Source: Anoplolepis gracilipes (lineage: Eukaryota > Arthropoda > Insecta > Hymenoptera > Formicidae). Taken from it: DNA of 64,000 nt. The notes under the pieces were generated by a model. The model was not told the origin of the DNA, made no database searches, and saw only the letters and a list, made by a program, of their open reading frames with translations. The first letter of the stretch is position 1; every line of letters starts with the position of its first letter. Positions 1-9,989 of the stretch are shown piece after piece. The DNA lies in assembly GCF_047496725.1 (NCBI RefSeq), contig NW_027328669.1:255001-319000 (forward strand), read 5' to 3'. The position numbers and the translations under genes are program-made.

Positions 1-156
1 ATTCACAATAAAAGTTTTCTTGTTTGAACAGCAAATATATGCAATAACTCTGCGATCATTCCAAATAAATGGAATATAACCTTAGTACTTTTTGTTAGTA
101 AGACAATGGAAAGAGGAAGAGAAAGAGAGAGAGAGAATCACCCCGCTATTCATTTC

Positions 157-310
157 GATATTCATAGTCCATTATTTTTATTTCAAGATCGTTTTAAGTA
201 TAATATCTTAAGATATGTTATTACGATTCTGTGATTGAATTACAACACATTATTATTAAGACTGTATACTTATTATTAAGACGGTCTTCAATATAAAATC
301 GGACTATGAA
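157..310. repeat. Foldback MITE, family A copy 1
   Basis: The left arm starts GATATTCATAGTCC and the right arm ends GGACTATGAATATGAATATC. The arms also share AAGATCG.TTTAAG-like blocks. A relative lies at 31037-31169. There is no ORF, so this is a non-autonomous inverted-repeat element of unknown superfamily. Confidence 0.6.
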
Positions 311-371
311 TATGAATATCTAAAATTAAAAATACATTAATTTTTTTAATTCAAAATTATATGTATATATA

Positions 372-374
372 TAT

Positions 375-414
<40 letters not shown>
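372..414. repeat. (AC)n/(AT)n microsatellite
   Basis: Short AC run followed by a pure AT run. Another AT run lies at 541-578 inside the next MITE. Confidence 0.85.
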
Positions 415-420
<6 letters not shown>

Positions 421-466
421 GAATTAAAACATTAATTTTTATTCTATTTAGGCCCGATATTGTACC

Positions 467-538
467 AACATTATTTTGGATTTAAGTGCGACTTAAACAT
501 GTATCTATCTTTATTTTTCTTTCTAAATTAATAAAAAC

Positions 539-581
<43 letters not shown>

Positions 582-609
582 AGTCTCGTTTAAAGCCAAA
601 ATAATGTTG
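467..609. repeat. Foldback MITE, family B copy 1
   Basis: Terminal inverted repeats CAACATTATTTT / AAAATAATGTTG, followed inward by ATTTAAG..GACTTAAAC and its imperfect complement. An AT microsatellite has expanded in the centre. A second copy without the expansion is at 14321-14433, which defines both boundaries. Confidence 0.75.
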
Positions 610-759
610 ATGCAATCAGGCCTTATAGAAACGTAAAAAATACGTTTCTTAAACTATGGTTTTAAAAATGTTTCTGTTGAAACGTTTCTTATTAGTGTTT
701 GACGTTTAAAAAATATTGGATACGTTTAGAAAACGTTTATAAAACGAACCTGTGCTACC

Positions 760-1209
760 TGGGATATCAAGGGCGTGCTTTATTATGAGTTGTTGGAACC
801 GGGTGAAACAGTTACTGCGGACTGCTACCAACGTCAATTAATCTGCTTGAGTCAAGACTTGGAACGAAAACGCCCGTATACTGGCAAAGGAGAACGTCCA
901 GTGAAATTGTTGCATGACAACGCCAGGCCACACATTGCTTCCAATACAAAAGACACCATAATGAGTCTTGTCTGGGACGTCTTGCAGCACCCGGCGTATT
1001 CACCAGACATTGCTCCATCCGATTACCACTTGTTCCGGTCGATGCAACACGTCTTGTCCGATATGCACTTCCAATCAGTGGATGAGATCCGAAAATGGCT
1101 TGACGACTTTATCGTGTCCAAAGACGTAAAATTTTTCCGAGATGGAATTCATCAGCTGCCTCAAAGATGGCTTAAAGTTATAGAAAGCAACGGCGAATAC
1201 TTTGATTGA
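760..1209 (+). pseudogene. mariner transposase, 5'-truncated (C-terminal half)
   Basis: The reading frame opens WDIKGVLYYELL at 760, upstream of any start codon, and runs uninterrupted to a TGA at 1209. It has LLHDNARPH and YSPDIAPSDYHLF, the second and third catalytic aspartates of a mariner transposase, with exactly 34 residues between them (DD34D). Intact mariner transposases are about 345 residues. The HTH domain and first Asp are absent here, so the copy cannot be active. Sequence before 760 is unrelated. The 3' end of the element is probably near 1286, where CATTTGTACACCTAATAA resembles a mariner terminal repeat. Confidence 0.93.
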
Positions 1210-1574
1210 ATAATTTAATTTACTTTCTTTTAAAATAAATCTTGAATGTAGCTGAAAAAATTGGATTATTCATTTGTACACCTAATAATTAGATATACTA
1301 TATTAAACAAAAAAATTAATGCAACAAAATTTGTTGTAATAAATTTCTTGTAATCATGTAATCAATTTTCATGTTATCATTCATTTTATTGTTTTGTAAT
1401 ATATGTAATAATTATGTAATATATGTGTATATGTATAGTAGTGTTGTTTTATCACATTAAATTTGTTGTTTACTGTTAATTACTTTAATTGTCTTAATCT
1501 TTATTCATATATATGTTTTCAAAAATTATCTAGCTAAAAATATCTTAGATTATATTTTGTGAATTTTATATATA

Positions 1575-1876
1575 CAGGGTCCGCCACCAAAATCCGGACA
1601 AAATGAATAATTTGTTTAAGCAAAATTTTATTTATCAAAATGTAAGAATTAGGGAAAAAACTTTTTACACATTCATAATGACATTCTTTTAGAATAAAAT
1701 TATTCTATATAACCGCCTTTTGCATCGATAATTGCTTCGATCCTTGGCCTAAAGCGCTGGCACGCTTTCTGCAATACAGCCTTGTCCATATTTGTGAACG
1801 CCGCCTTAATAGCCGCTTGGAGAGAGGTCACGTTAGGATGTCTCGACTTGTTGGTCACTCGTTCAACAACGCTCCA
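1575..1876 (-). pseudogene. Tc1-like transposase, C-terminal fragment with 3' terminal repeat
   Basis: On the minus strand, 1876 down to 1700 encodes about 58 residues starting WSVVERVTNKSRHPNV and ending in IDAKGGYIE and a stop. This is the usual end of IS630/Tc1 transposases (KKAWxxxD..L...AxxxRxxxxIxAKGG). The sequence continues to a terminal CAGGGTCCGCCACC at 1575, preceded by TA, the expected target dinucleotide. The 5' part is replaced by an AT microsatellite at 1879. It is too short to have been called as an ORF. Confidence 0.85.
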
Positions 1877-1877
1877 C

Positions 1878-1995
1878 TATATATATATATATATATATAT
1901 GAATATTATGTATAAGAAATATATATACATAAATGTTTTAAAGTAAAATACACAATCATATTATACACATTATTAGATTGTATATATATACTATA

Positions 1996-2042
<47 letters not shown>

Positions 2043-2187
2043 CATATATAAATATATATGAATATTATATATAAGAAATATATATACATAAATGTTTTAA
2101 AGTAAAATATACAATCATATTATACGCATTATTAGATTATATATATAATCTAAATACATAATATAATAAATATAATATAACATAGTG
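1878..2187. repeat. AT-rich tract with imperfect direct repeats
   Basis: (AT)n runs at about 1879-1900 and 1983-2036. The segment GAATATTATGTATAAGAAAT...ACAATCATATTATAC occurs twice, at about 1901-1980 and 2061-2140. There is no coding potential. Confidence 0.7.
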
Positions 2188-2787
2188 TTACGTCCTGTAG
2201 ACTTCACGATTCTTTCTTTTCGAGAGGAATGCATAAACATTTAAAGATAATGATTCTAAGAACTTTCTACGGGAAATATCAAACCGTGAGAGCTGTCACT
2301 TTAGTCGCACTCCACGAATATTACGTTATGTGGATAATAAAATTTTTAACAAACCTCCGTAAGGCGAGACCAACTTTAAATAAGACAACCAAAGAAGTCT
2401 TAGAAATCTAATAAAGAATAAACATTTGAACGACTCTCTAAACTCCAAAAGAATTTTAAATAAAACAGAGTCGCCGTAACTCGAGGCAGTTGTTTAGAAC
2501 TGCAATCATAAATTTGAAACGGCGACGAAAACTTAAGAAACATTCGATAAGAGAGCTCGCCTGACGGACCACCTAAAGTGACAGCTGTTTATTATAAATT
2601 TCTAAATAGCGATAAGCGACTCTGACGGTACCAAACTCCTCATTGGCCAAATCGAAAAATCTCTTGAACCAATAGAGAAGAAATTTTTGAGACTCGAAGT
2701 CGAAGGAAACACCCCCTAAGCATAAGAGGGCGTTAATTAAAATTCTAATTCGTCCAAATGTCTAATCGAGAGAAGGTATGAATCCTA

Positions 2788-2824
2788 GTATTTAAGGCGA
2801 AGAGCAATGCGCCGCGACATCAGT
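2788..2824 (+). promoter_or_regulatory. Candidate core promoter in TGTTACG element 1
   Basis: GTATTTAAGG (TATA-like) lies about 31 bases before TCAGT, a good arthropod initiator match. The spacing fits a core promoter reading towards the ORF at 4020. Inferred only. Confidence 0.4.
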
Positions 2825-3431
2825 ATCGGTATCAGAATCAATCAGTATCAGTATCATTATCATCACCATCACTTCTTCTGCTCTATCTCTCGTTCGGTAT
2901 GAACTATTTCTCCGACCTCGGCTTCGAGACGCGAAATTGATACTCCATTTCTGCTATTAATTCTGCGGGTGTTAACACTTACGAGTATTAATACTTTCAA
3001 ATCCGCGACGTGCGTTTCGGCTCTTAACACAGACTTTTGTGAAGTGGTTGCGTGCAAATTAAAGGTTCAAAACGATAACGAGTATCAATCATTGCGAGTG
3101 GTTGTGCCATTTAATACGAAGGATTGGACCGCTAACCAAAGCTCCTGCCGAATTCAGACCGACGCTGCTAAATCCACTGCCGAGGTCCTTTTAAAACCAT
3201 CAGCGTACGCAATAAGTAGTAAGTACCGAGAGAATAACTTTATCTGTTGATTTCACCTTCTCCAGTTAAAATTTGGTTATTGTAATTATAGCGAGACAGT
3301 TCTTGATTTTTGTTCTTTATTTTATCATTACTGTTTGATCAGTTACTCCTTATTTTACTCTTGGCATTATAATTAGTTCTTCTTTTCTTGTTGTTTATGT
3401 TTATTTCTCATCCTCTTCATTTTCACGTCTT

Positions 3432-3713
3432 TCAATTTTCTCTGCGAATACCTGTGTATTTTGCGGAACTGGTATCTCGTGTACTGGTACAAAATATAAC
3501 CAGGTTGAACTTGCAAATTCTTTCTATTTTCTCTGCGGGGACCTGTGTATTTTGCGGAACCGGTATCTCGTGTACTGGTACAAAATATAACTAGGTTGAA
3601 CTTGCAAATTCTTCCTATTATTTCTGCGAGTACCTGTATATTTTGCGGAACCGGTATCTCGTATACTGGTACAAAATATAATTAGGCAGAACCTGCAAAT
3701 TCTTTCAATATTC
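3432..3713 (+). repeat. Three tandem 91-bp repeats
   Basis: Units begin at TCTGCG near 3441, 3532 and 3623, each carrying CCTGTGTATTTTGCGGAAC, GGTATCTCGT and CTGGTACAAAATATAA. A degraded fourth start is at 3714. The period is not a multiple of 3, so the array is not a coding repeat. It lies between the putative promoter and the ORF of element 1. Confidence 0.9.
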
Positions 3714-4019
3714 TCTACAGAAGCAAACTTCTCCAGAATTCCGTTTTTCCTCTGGTCCTTTAATCATTCATTACAATTTAATTATTACTTTCTTCCTTTT
3801 GTGCTATTCCGCTTTTTTTTTACTTTTTTTTTTATTTTTTTTTATTTTATTCTTTTTTTTTCTTTCCTCTCTTCTTCTCTCTTCTTCTCCCTCCTCTCTC
3901 CTCCCTATATTACGCGTTTTAAATAATATAATTTCTTGACTTAAATTATATTAAGAATATTATAAATTTTACTAATTAGAACTGTCTCGCCAAAAATAAA
4001 CGATAAGTTTTCCTAACAT

Positions 4020-4856
4020 TTGCGTGGGTTCATAGTGGAGCCCGTTCATCCGAAATGCCTAAAGGCTAAAGCAAAACGTCTCCGCAGCCTTAAGAACCGA
4101 CGTGCCCGAAGAGTTTTGGCTCAGACGACAGCAAGTTATAATTTTAAAAAAGATATTTCCAATCTTGAGATAGAATTAAAAAATCAATTTTTTCGCGAAC
4201 AGTCATCGCACACACACGCAGAGTCCCATCCTCCCCTTCCTCCTTCAAGAGAGCCGAAACCACCCCTCTCACCTAACCCTTCTCCTCGCACCTCCATCGA
4301 TCCCCCTCCCCTTTCGCATTCAGTAGTATCATCCTCGCACAAGCAATCCTCCTCATCGTTTCTCGATTTACCGGGCCCTTCCAACAAAACTCCCTCTACT
4401 TCTGAACCCCTTCCACCTCCATTCTCACCAGCTTCTACCATCGTCCTGGGAGATTCACCCCCATCTTCCCCTCACAATTCACCTGATTCTCAAGAAGAAT
4501 CGGATGAAATTTGGGAGGCCCTTCGTGATATTGTCGAGGTCGTCGTCGACCTCGAGAAAGAAAACGCGAACGCCGAAACTTCCAAACACCAAGAACCTCC
4601 TCGTCCCCTGCCTCAAGATCCTATCCAATATTTAATAAATAACCTCTCAAGAATCCGACATCTCCTTCCAAATGGCTTGTATACAATCGGGCCTGGTCCT
4701 GTAGATTTGAAGACACTACACTTCGTCCTTGCGAACAAGCCTTCGGGATCCGTTATCCCATGGTTCCTCCCTGGTTTTAGATATCCCCTCGCCGTTCCGA
4801 TAGAGGCTCTCTGGAAGAAATTCCCCCCTTCCACAATTACCTTCGAAGAAGCATAA
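4020..4856 (+). CDS. Proline/serine-rich ORF of TGTTACG element 1 (Gag-like?)
   Basis: A 278-codon open frame with no ATG at its start. The likely true beginning is a spliced exon: GGGTTCATAG precedes TGGAGCCCG and resembles an acceptor. Order: a basic segment (residues 14-35, KAKAKRLRSLKNRRARRVL), a low-complexity Pro/Ser/Thr stretch (about 65-160), an acidic segment (about 160-185, EESDEIWEALRDIVEVV), then a more ordered C-terminal 90 residues including LPNGLYTIGPGP. No protease, RT, integrase or zinc knuckle is visible. A decayed homologue with the same basic, Pro-rich, acidic order is in element 2 at 6940-7236. Function unknown; a structural or nucleic-acid-binding Gag-like role is a guess from composition. 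Confidence 0.55.
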   Translation: MRGFIVEPVHPKCLKAKAKRLRSLKNRRARRVLAQTTASYNFKKDISNLEIELKNQFFREQSSHTHAESHPPLPPSREPKPPLSPNPSPRTSIDPPPLSHSVVSSSHKQSSSSFLDLPGPSNKTPSTSEPLPPPFSPASTIVLGDSPPSSPHNSPDSQEESDEIWEALRDIVEVVVDLEKENANAETSKHQEPPRPLPQDPIQYLINNLSRIRHLLPNGLYTIGPGPVDLKTLHFVLANKPSGSVIPWFLPGFRYPLAVPIEALWKKFPPSTITFEEA

Positions 4857-5405
4857 TTCTTTTCCTCCCCCTGCCCTTAGAATTTTAAATATTATTGTAT
4901 AAATACCAGTCAGATAATAAATCCTTTTTTTTATTTTTCTACTTCCAATTTACCTGGCTGACGTCCCTCCGAACTGATGTAACACCCGTGAATACACATA
5001 CAACCACACACTCAATCTATTAATAAGATTAATTAGACTAATTAAAATGATAATAATTTTTTAAAACCTATATACTTATATACATTTTCATTTTCATTTA
5101 ATAAATGAATAAAAATTAAAAATTTTAATTTTAAATCAAATTTATTAATCCTTTCAAACATATTCCCTGAGTCCCAGATCGCACAAGGTTCCGTCCCGCG
5201 TAACAAGGATTAACTTCCTTTACCGAAAAGGGACCACCGAACGAACGGCCTACCGACCTAGTAAAAGAGACCCTCGAGGTCTTTGACCAGGTCCGGCCTT
5301 CCACCGTTCGTTCGAGTCGAAAGCGTTAAGGCTTTACGCGTTTCGACAAGGGTAAGTTCTGTCCTTTCATTATCACATTCTTGGTTTTCGAGTCTGGACA
5401 TAACA

Positions 5406-6167
5406 ATAGCATAATATTATAATAATATACTACTTATTCTCAATTAACGCATTTTCTTCATATCATTACTTTTATAGAAAAAAAATCAGGTTTAAGCAAT
5501 AACGTATACATTGAGACAACGCTTGTTTGTATAACTATACACATTGTAGAGGTAGATTGCGAGAGAAATACTTTCATTATTCTAATTGTGTGAAGAATTT
5601 CTTCAAAACATTACTAAAAATTTGAACTATTTATAATATGAATAAAACTGATTGCGAGTTGATAAATTATAATTGAGGTAGTTGAATTTTTGTAAATGTT
5701 ATTATCATTTTAATATTAATAATTTTATAATATTAATTTTGAATATATTTTCTCAATATACTAAAACAACACGTAACAATCCAAAGTTCTATATATATGT
5801 ATATATGTATATACCATTTATAGTTGAGCTAAAAAATCCAGTGACTGTTAAGCAAAATCAGCCAAAAAATACACAAACTTTGCCGCTTCTGCCGCATATT
5901 AATGCGAGCTGTATAATATAATATATATAACATACATGCTTATTTCTTGCTTCAGGCGCTTATAACATATAGCAAATACATATATTATACGTAACCGTAA
6001 GAAAAAATGCATGCTTAAGCTTTTTATGTTTGTAGTTAGTAAAATATCTTATTTCATAACCCATGTTGTAAAAATTTTTAATTTACTTTTTTCAAAGTAC
6101 AGAAATATTTTTGAAAAATTTCTAAAATATTTTTTATAAAATTTCAAGAAAAATTTTCAATGTATTT
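5406..6167. other. Intergenic, nothing recognised
   Basis: AT-rich sequence between the two TGTTACG elements. Reading frames here have no recognisable domain and biased AT-driven composition. Confidence 0.6.
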
Positions 6168-6292
6168 GTTACGTCATCTCGACTGCACGATTCTTTCCTT
6201 CCACGGAACTTTAACACTAACTGTCTATACTGCGACATTCACTAGGGCATACTGTCTCAACGACTCTCGCGGAGTCGTGGTAACAACTGAAA

Positions 6293-6526
6293 GTGCGATA
6301 ACAATTTGTTATCATAAAAAACGGAAAAGGACAGTACGACTCTAATCTATTAGAAAATTATAATAATACACTTAATATCAAAGTCCAAGTCCTCTCACAA
6401 AATCATGAGCGTGCGATAACAACTTGTTATCATAAAAAACGGAAAAAGGCAGTACGACTCTAATCTATTGGGAAATGATAATAATGCACTTAATACCTAA
6501 GTCTAAGTCCTCTCACAAAATCATGA
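6293..6526 (+). repeat. 118-bp tandem duplication in TGTTACG element 2
   Basis: GTGCGATAACAA.TTGTTATC begins at 6293 and again at 6411, and both copies run to CTCACAAAATCATGA. Each copy starts with a short palindrome, GATAACAA.TTGTTATC. Confidence 0.9.
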
Positions 6527-6939
6527 AAGACATCCTTTTCCATATGATTTCCAAATGCACCAGAAGCACTTAAAAACAGGAAACGGGTTCCTGACAACGT
6601 TAGAAGAGTTTCTAACCGATAGAATTATCAGCAGAGAACATAGAAAATAATATGATTCAGAACTACATGAGCGATAATCTTGCTCCAAAAACCATATAAA
6701 AGAGAGGTTTTGGAAGAAAACACACAAGTTCTTTCACCAGTCTACATTAACCAGTCATTCTGTGAAGTGAACGACAAAAGTTTAACAGTGAACCACCAGG
6801 ACCGGCAAATCCACAGCAACACTCCGACAGTAATTGGACCACGGAGGATTTTCCATATTATTTACTCTTCCTCTTGTTCCGCTCTGTTTCTTTTTCTCTT
6901 CTCTCATTTACTTATTATTACGTGTATTTAAATTGCACA

Positions 6940-7236
6940 GTGCCCAAACCAATAATTCGCCGATCGTTACGCCTTAAGGGGCGAAAATACTTAAACCGTT
7001 GGAAGCAGTCAGTACTGCCCAGGCGTCGTTCCCCCTGACTTGTCAAACTATCAAAAAGGACTAATAAATCGGAACCCTTCAGCCCGCGAATACGGAAAAT
7101 TCCCCGTCAAACATCTTCTCCTTCGCAACCTCCATCACTCCAATGTTTGCCATCATTAACATCCATATCCTCAGAAGACCTCTGGAATATCATCACGAAA
7201 GTATTCGAAGACTTTCACCTTCCGACATACCCTTAA
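6940..7236 (+). pseudogene. Decayed Gag-like ORF of TGTTACG element 2
   Basis: Frame starting VPKPIIRRSLRLKGRKYLNR directly after an acceptor-like TTGCACAG, one in-frame TGA after PRRRSP, then Ser/Pro-rich sequence and an acidic EDLWNIITKVFEDF, ending in TAA. It has the same order and similar local sequence to the basic N-terminus and acidic WEALRDIVE segment of the ORF at 4020-4856. It was probably one ORF before the nonsense change. Confidence 0.5.
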
Positions 7237-8116
7237 AGAATCTCCAATGTCTCCTTCGCCTATACACACACTTGTACACTTCTTCATTTTGCATTTCTTT
7301 TCTTTATTTTAATAAGATCATTGTAAACTTCCAATCAGAATTAAAATTTAATAGTAGAATCTCTCTCCCCTCTCTATTCTGATTGACGTCCTCCGCACTA
7401 ATGTAACACTCGCGATTAAAACACACACCACACGTACTCACGCGACATAAAATAGAAAATGATTGTAAATTAATAACAAACACATGTAAGCACATGTATA
7501 TTATATACACATATTTATAACCAAACTTAGCAATAATTTTATGTAATATACTTTTAAAAACTATGAATAAATTTATGTAAAATTAAACTCAATTCTCTCA
7601 GTGATTTTTTACTCCTCAATCAGTTGAAAGATCGCACTTGGTCTTATCTCGCGAAATAAGGATTAATTTCCTTTACCAAAAAGGACCTTTCGACGAATAT
7701 CCGAAACAAGAAGTAAGCGATATTCATTATCGTTACTTGTTTTTGGACCTGATAATTCGTTCGACTCGAAACCTACATCCTGACCCGCACGGTTTCGAGA
7801 GCTTGCTGTTACGCTGCTTTCTTTTAACTCATCCTTTCCGAGTCTGGACGTAACATATTATATTAAGTGATTTTTGAAATATTTTTAACTTATTTTATGA
7901 AGTTGCTGTTTCGAAGTACAAAATAACTAAATGACTTTATAAGCATGCAAAACCGAATGTTCGATCGAAAATAGAGCGCGACGGCCTTTCTGCACGAGCA
8001 ATTCTTATCGAAGTCTAGATAAAAAATATTTTACAAGGTGACTATATATAAGGACGTTATGAGAAAAAAAAATCTTATCCAGATTCCTGCGGGAATTTTA
8101 TCCCTGATCTACGGAG

Positions 8117-8323
8117 GTGATAGATGTAGCTGGGCAAAAGGGTGGTTCGGGGAGGCGGGCGCGTCAATTGATGTCGTATATTCGACAATCGAGTCAGAGT
8201 GACACATTGGTTCTCTCGGTGAGATTACCAGCTAAGAAAGGACCATATATTGAGCATTACTTAATCCAGGCTAACAAGGGCAAGCTAAGCTTGGAAACAA
8301 GCAAATATTCTGGTAGTCGGTAA
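8117..8323 (+). pseudogene. SH2-domain fragment, RIN/Sprint-like
   Basis: Residues 20-62 of this frame (SYIRQSSQSDTLVLSVRLP, then KKGPYIEHYLIQ, then GKLSLETS) match the betaB-betaD part of an SH2 domain. IRQSSQ stands where FLVRxSS normally is, so the phosphotyrosine-binding Arg is kept. SVRLP..KGPYIEHYLIQ is, from memory, characteristic of the RIN/Sprint Rab5-GEF family. The sequence before it (IDVAGQKGGSGRRARQ) does not look SH2, and the frame ends in SKYSGSR and a stop, so only about half the domain exists. Probably a duplicated or captured exon piece. A search with this peptide against insect proteomes would decide the parent. Confidence 0.6.
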
Positions 8324-8325
8324 CT

Positions 8326-8724
8326 GAAGATTGAATTGAAGAAGAGCGGGCAGTCGCAGATCAAATTTCGAAAATAGAAATCAAACTTCCGCAATTAAAA
8401 TGGACATATGTTGAAGTAAGATTAAGGTAATGATATATGTATATACACGATATTTTAAATAATTTTATTAAAGAAAAAAATTTTTGCTTTTAGGATGAAA
8501 CTCTGAAAACATTTTATTCCTCATTTAGAAATTCTCGAAATAAGTGGATCCATATTAGTCAGGAATTAAAAAATCACCCTACGACTGTAAAAGGCGCTGG
8601 GAGAGATTAACGATTTATAAAATAAGATCATGGACAAGACAGGCTACTTGAAGATCTACAAAAAAGTGAAGAGACGTGGGACATTATCGCTAAGAAAATG
8701 ATAAGGACAGTAAATGAATGTACA
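8326..8724 (+). pseudogene. Myb/SANT protein gene fragment, copy 1 (with intron)
   Basis: Exon A (to 8415) ends KIEIKLPQLKWTYVE. A good donor GTAAGA follows at 8416 and an acceptor TTTTAG at 8493, and exon B starts DETLKTFYSSF, giving a continuous Myb-like opening KWTYVEDETLK. Exon B has NKWIHISQELK, the helix-3-like SPYDCKRRWERL one frame away, and a second Myb-like unit LLEDLQKSEETWDIIAKKM. This resembles TTF1/REB1-type multi-Myb proteins. The frameshift before SPYDC is shared with copy 2 at 9411, so the damage predates the duplication. Confidence 0.55.
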
Positions 8725-9410
8725 GTCTGTTTGATAAGAGCGTGTACGGCAAAACTTTTTTCTAGAAATCGTTAGAGGGGATATTTGAACGTAAGCTGAT
8801 AGCGGGACCCTTCTCCCAAGATGCTTTGTATAGAAATCTTTAGTTATCGTTTGACCTTGGTCACAGAAGCACATATCTCAACATGAGTGTCAAGTATGTA
8901 TCACGTTACGAAGCTGTGTTTCTATGTTTGCATCCGAAAGGACCAAAAATGTCGTACGGAGCGGCTGCTAAGTACATGAAAAAGTCTAAGGCATTTGTAA
9001 GTGGATGAAACGCTATGACGACGTCAAAAACGTTGATGACCTGCCTGCTTGAGGGACTGTTTCTCAAAGCAGGAATTTGGCAACTTGCACATCTTCACAG
9101 AAAATTTGGACGCTGCCAAAATAGTCAAAATATATGAGAGGGCTTTATTACCATCTGCCCAAAGGTGGTTTACAAGGAAAAATGAAAATTGGCTACTGCA
9201 AGAGGAGAATGATCTAGAACATCGGAGTAGACTTTGTACTGCGTGGAAACAAGAAAATGACGTTGACGTACTGGATTGGCCTTCACAGTCGCCAGATGCA
9301 AATCAATAGAAAATGTTTGGGCGCTTATGAAGTTTAAGCTCCGAGGAAAGATGTGGACCGTCAAGCAGTTAGTTCGACAGATTCGATTTATATGGAGGTC
9401 TTTGTCTAAA
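8725..9410 (+). pseudogene. Tc1-like transposase remnant
   Basis: A TA followed by CAGTCTGTTTGATAAGAG at about 8723 looks like a Tc1 terminal repeat. From 8884 the frame reads MSVKYVSRYEAVFLCLHPKG and on to KMSYGAAAKYMKKS, the N-terminal HTH. The catalytic end follows: ENDLEHRSRLCTAWKQEN, DWPSQSPDAN, then after a one-base shift IENVWALMKFKLRGKMW. The Asp-to-Glu spacing is about 34 (DD34E type). Stops and frameshifts occur after the HTH and at PDAN. The sequence changes abruptly after RSLSKE into Myb copy 2, so the 3' end of the element is lost. Confidence 0.85.
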
Positions 9411-9649
9411 GAAGTTTATTCCTCATTTAGGAATTCTCGAAATAAGTGGGTCCATATTGGTCAGAAATTAAAAAATCACCCTACGACTGCATGAGGCACT
9501 GGAAAAGATTAACAATTTATAAAATAAGATCATGGAGTTCAGAACAAGACAAACTACTGGAAGATTTTCGAAAAAGTGGAGAGACATGGGACACTATCGC
9601 CATGAAAATGACGAGGACAGTAAATGAATGTACAACTCGATACGAATGA
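9411..9649 (+). pseudogene. Myb/SANT protein gene fragment, copy 2
   Basis: Direct repeat of 8511-8724, extending a little further to TTRYE and a TGA. Contains NKWVHIGQKLK, a frameshift, then SPYDCMRHWKRL and WSSEQDKLLEDF..SGETWDTIAMKM, two Myb-like helices with spaced tryptophans. It starts at the broken end of the Tc1-like element, so the two now form a chimeric reading frame. Confidence 0.55.
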
Positions 9650-9989
9650 GAAGGATAACAAGTCTCCTTTCTATTTTTACACTGAAAATCAAGTCATTCT
9701 TTATAAGTATCAAATTTATATTTGATATTTAATTATTTTATATCCTTTATTTTTATTGTATTTTATTAGAATTTTAGCAGAATTGAATCGAAAGCCCATA
9801 GTCTTATTTCAATGATATATTCACCACTTATAAATTCATAATTTTATTTTTCAAATAGACTAAAGCACAACTGTTGCTCACACAGTTGCATAATTTATGG
9901 AACCGACAGAAATTTTAATGAAAATATTTTAAACGCAAACAAAAGTAATATCGATGGGTATAAAAATATTAGTCGCAGAATAAAATTAC

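Larger units (their letters stand above)
2188..5405. mobile_element. TGTTACG family element 1 (long; solo-LTR-like or non-autonomous)
   Basis: It begins TGTTACGTCCTGTAGACT and ends GTCTGGACATAACA, and is flanked on both sides by ATAG, a 4-bp target duplication. The TG...CA termini and 4-bp duplication fit an LTR-type integrase product, but I see no LTR pair inside, so it may be one very long solo LTR or a non-autonomous element. Inside are a TATA-like GTATTTAAG near 2788 with a TCAGT initiator-like box at 2820, three 91-bp tandem repeats (3432-3713), a pyrimidine-rich tract, a 278-codon ORF (4020-4856) and AATAAA at 4916. A shorter relative lies at 6168-7855. Confidence 0.65.
6168..7855. mobile_element. 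TGTTACG family element 2 (short relative of 2188-5405)
   Basis: Starts TGTTACGTCATCTCGACTG, ends GTCTGGACGTAACA, and is flanked by TATT on both sides, a 4-bp duplication different from element 1's. The last 480 bases align with the end of element 1 (ATGTAACAC.CG block, then AGATCGCAC, AAGGATTAA, TTCCTTTACC). It holds a TATAAAAG box at 6695, a 118-bp tandem duplication (6293-6526) and a decayed basic/Pro-rich ORF. Confidence 0.65.

Noticed and set aside
3432..3713. CRISPR-like array
   Set aside because: Contiguous 91-bp tandem units with no spacers, in eukaryotic DNA.
4184..4834. Minus-strand Gly/Glu-rich frames
   Set aside because: Antisense of the Pro/Ser-rich ORF of the TGTTACG element.
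2188..5405. Complete LTR retrotransposon
   Set aside because: No second LTR, primer-binding site, RT or integrase found; only the termini and 4-bp duplication fit.
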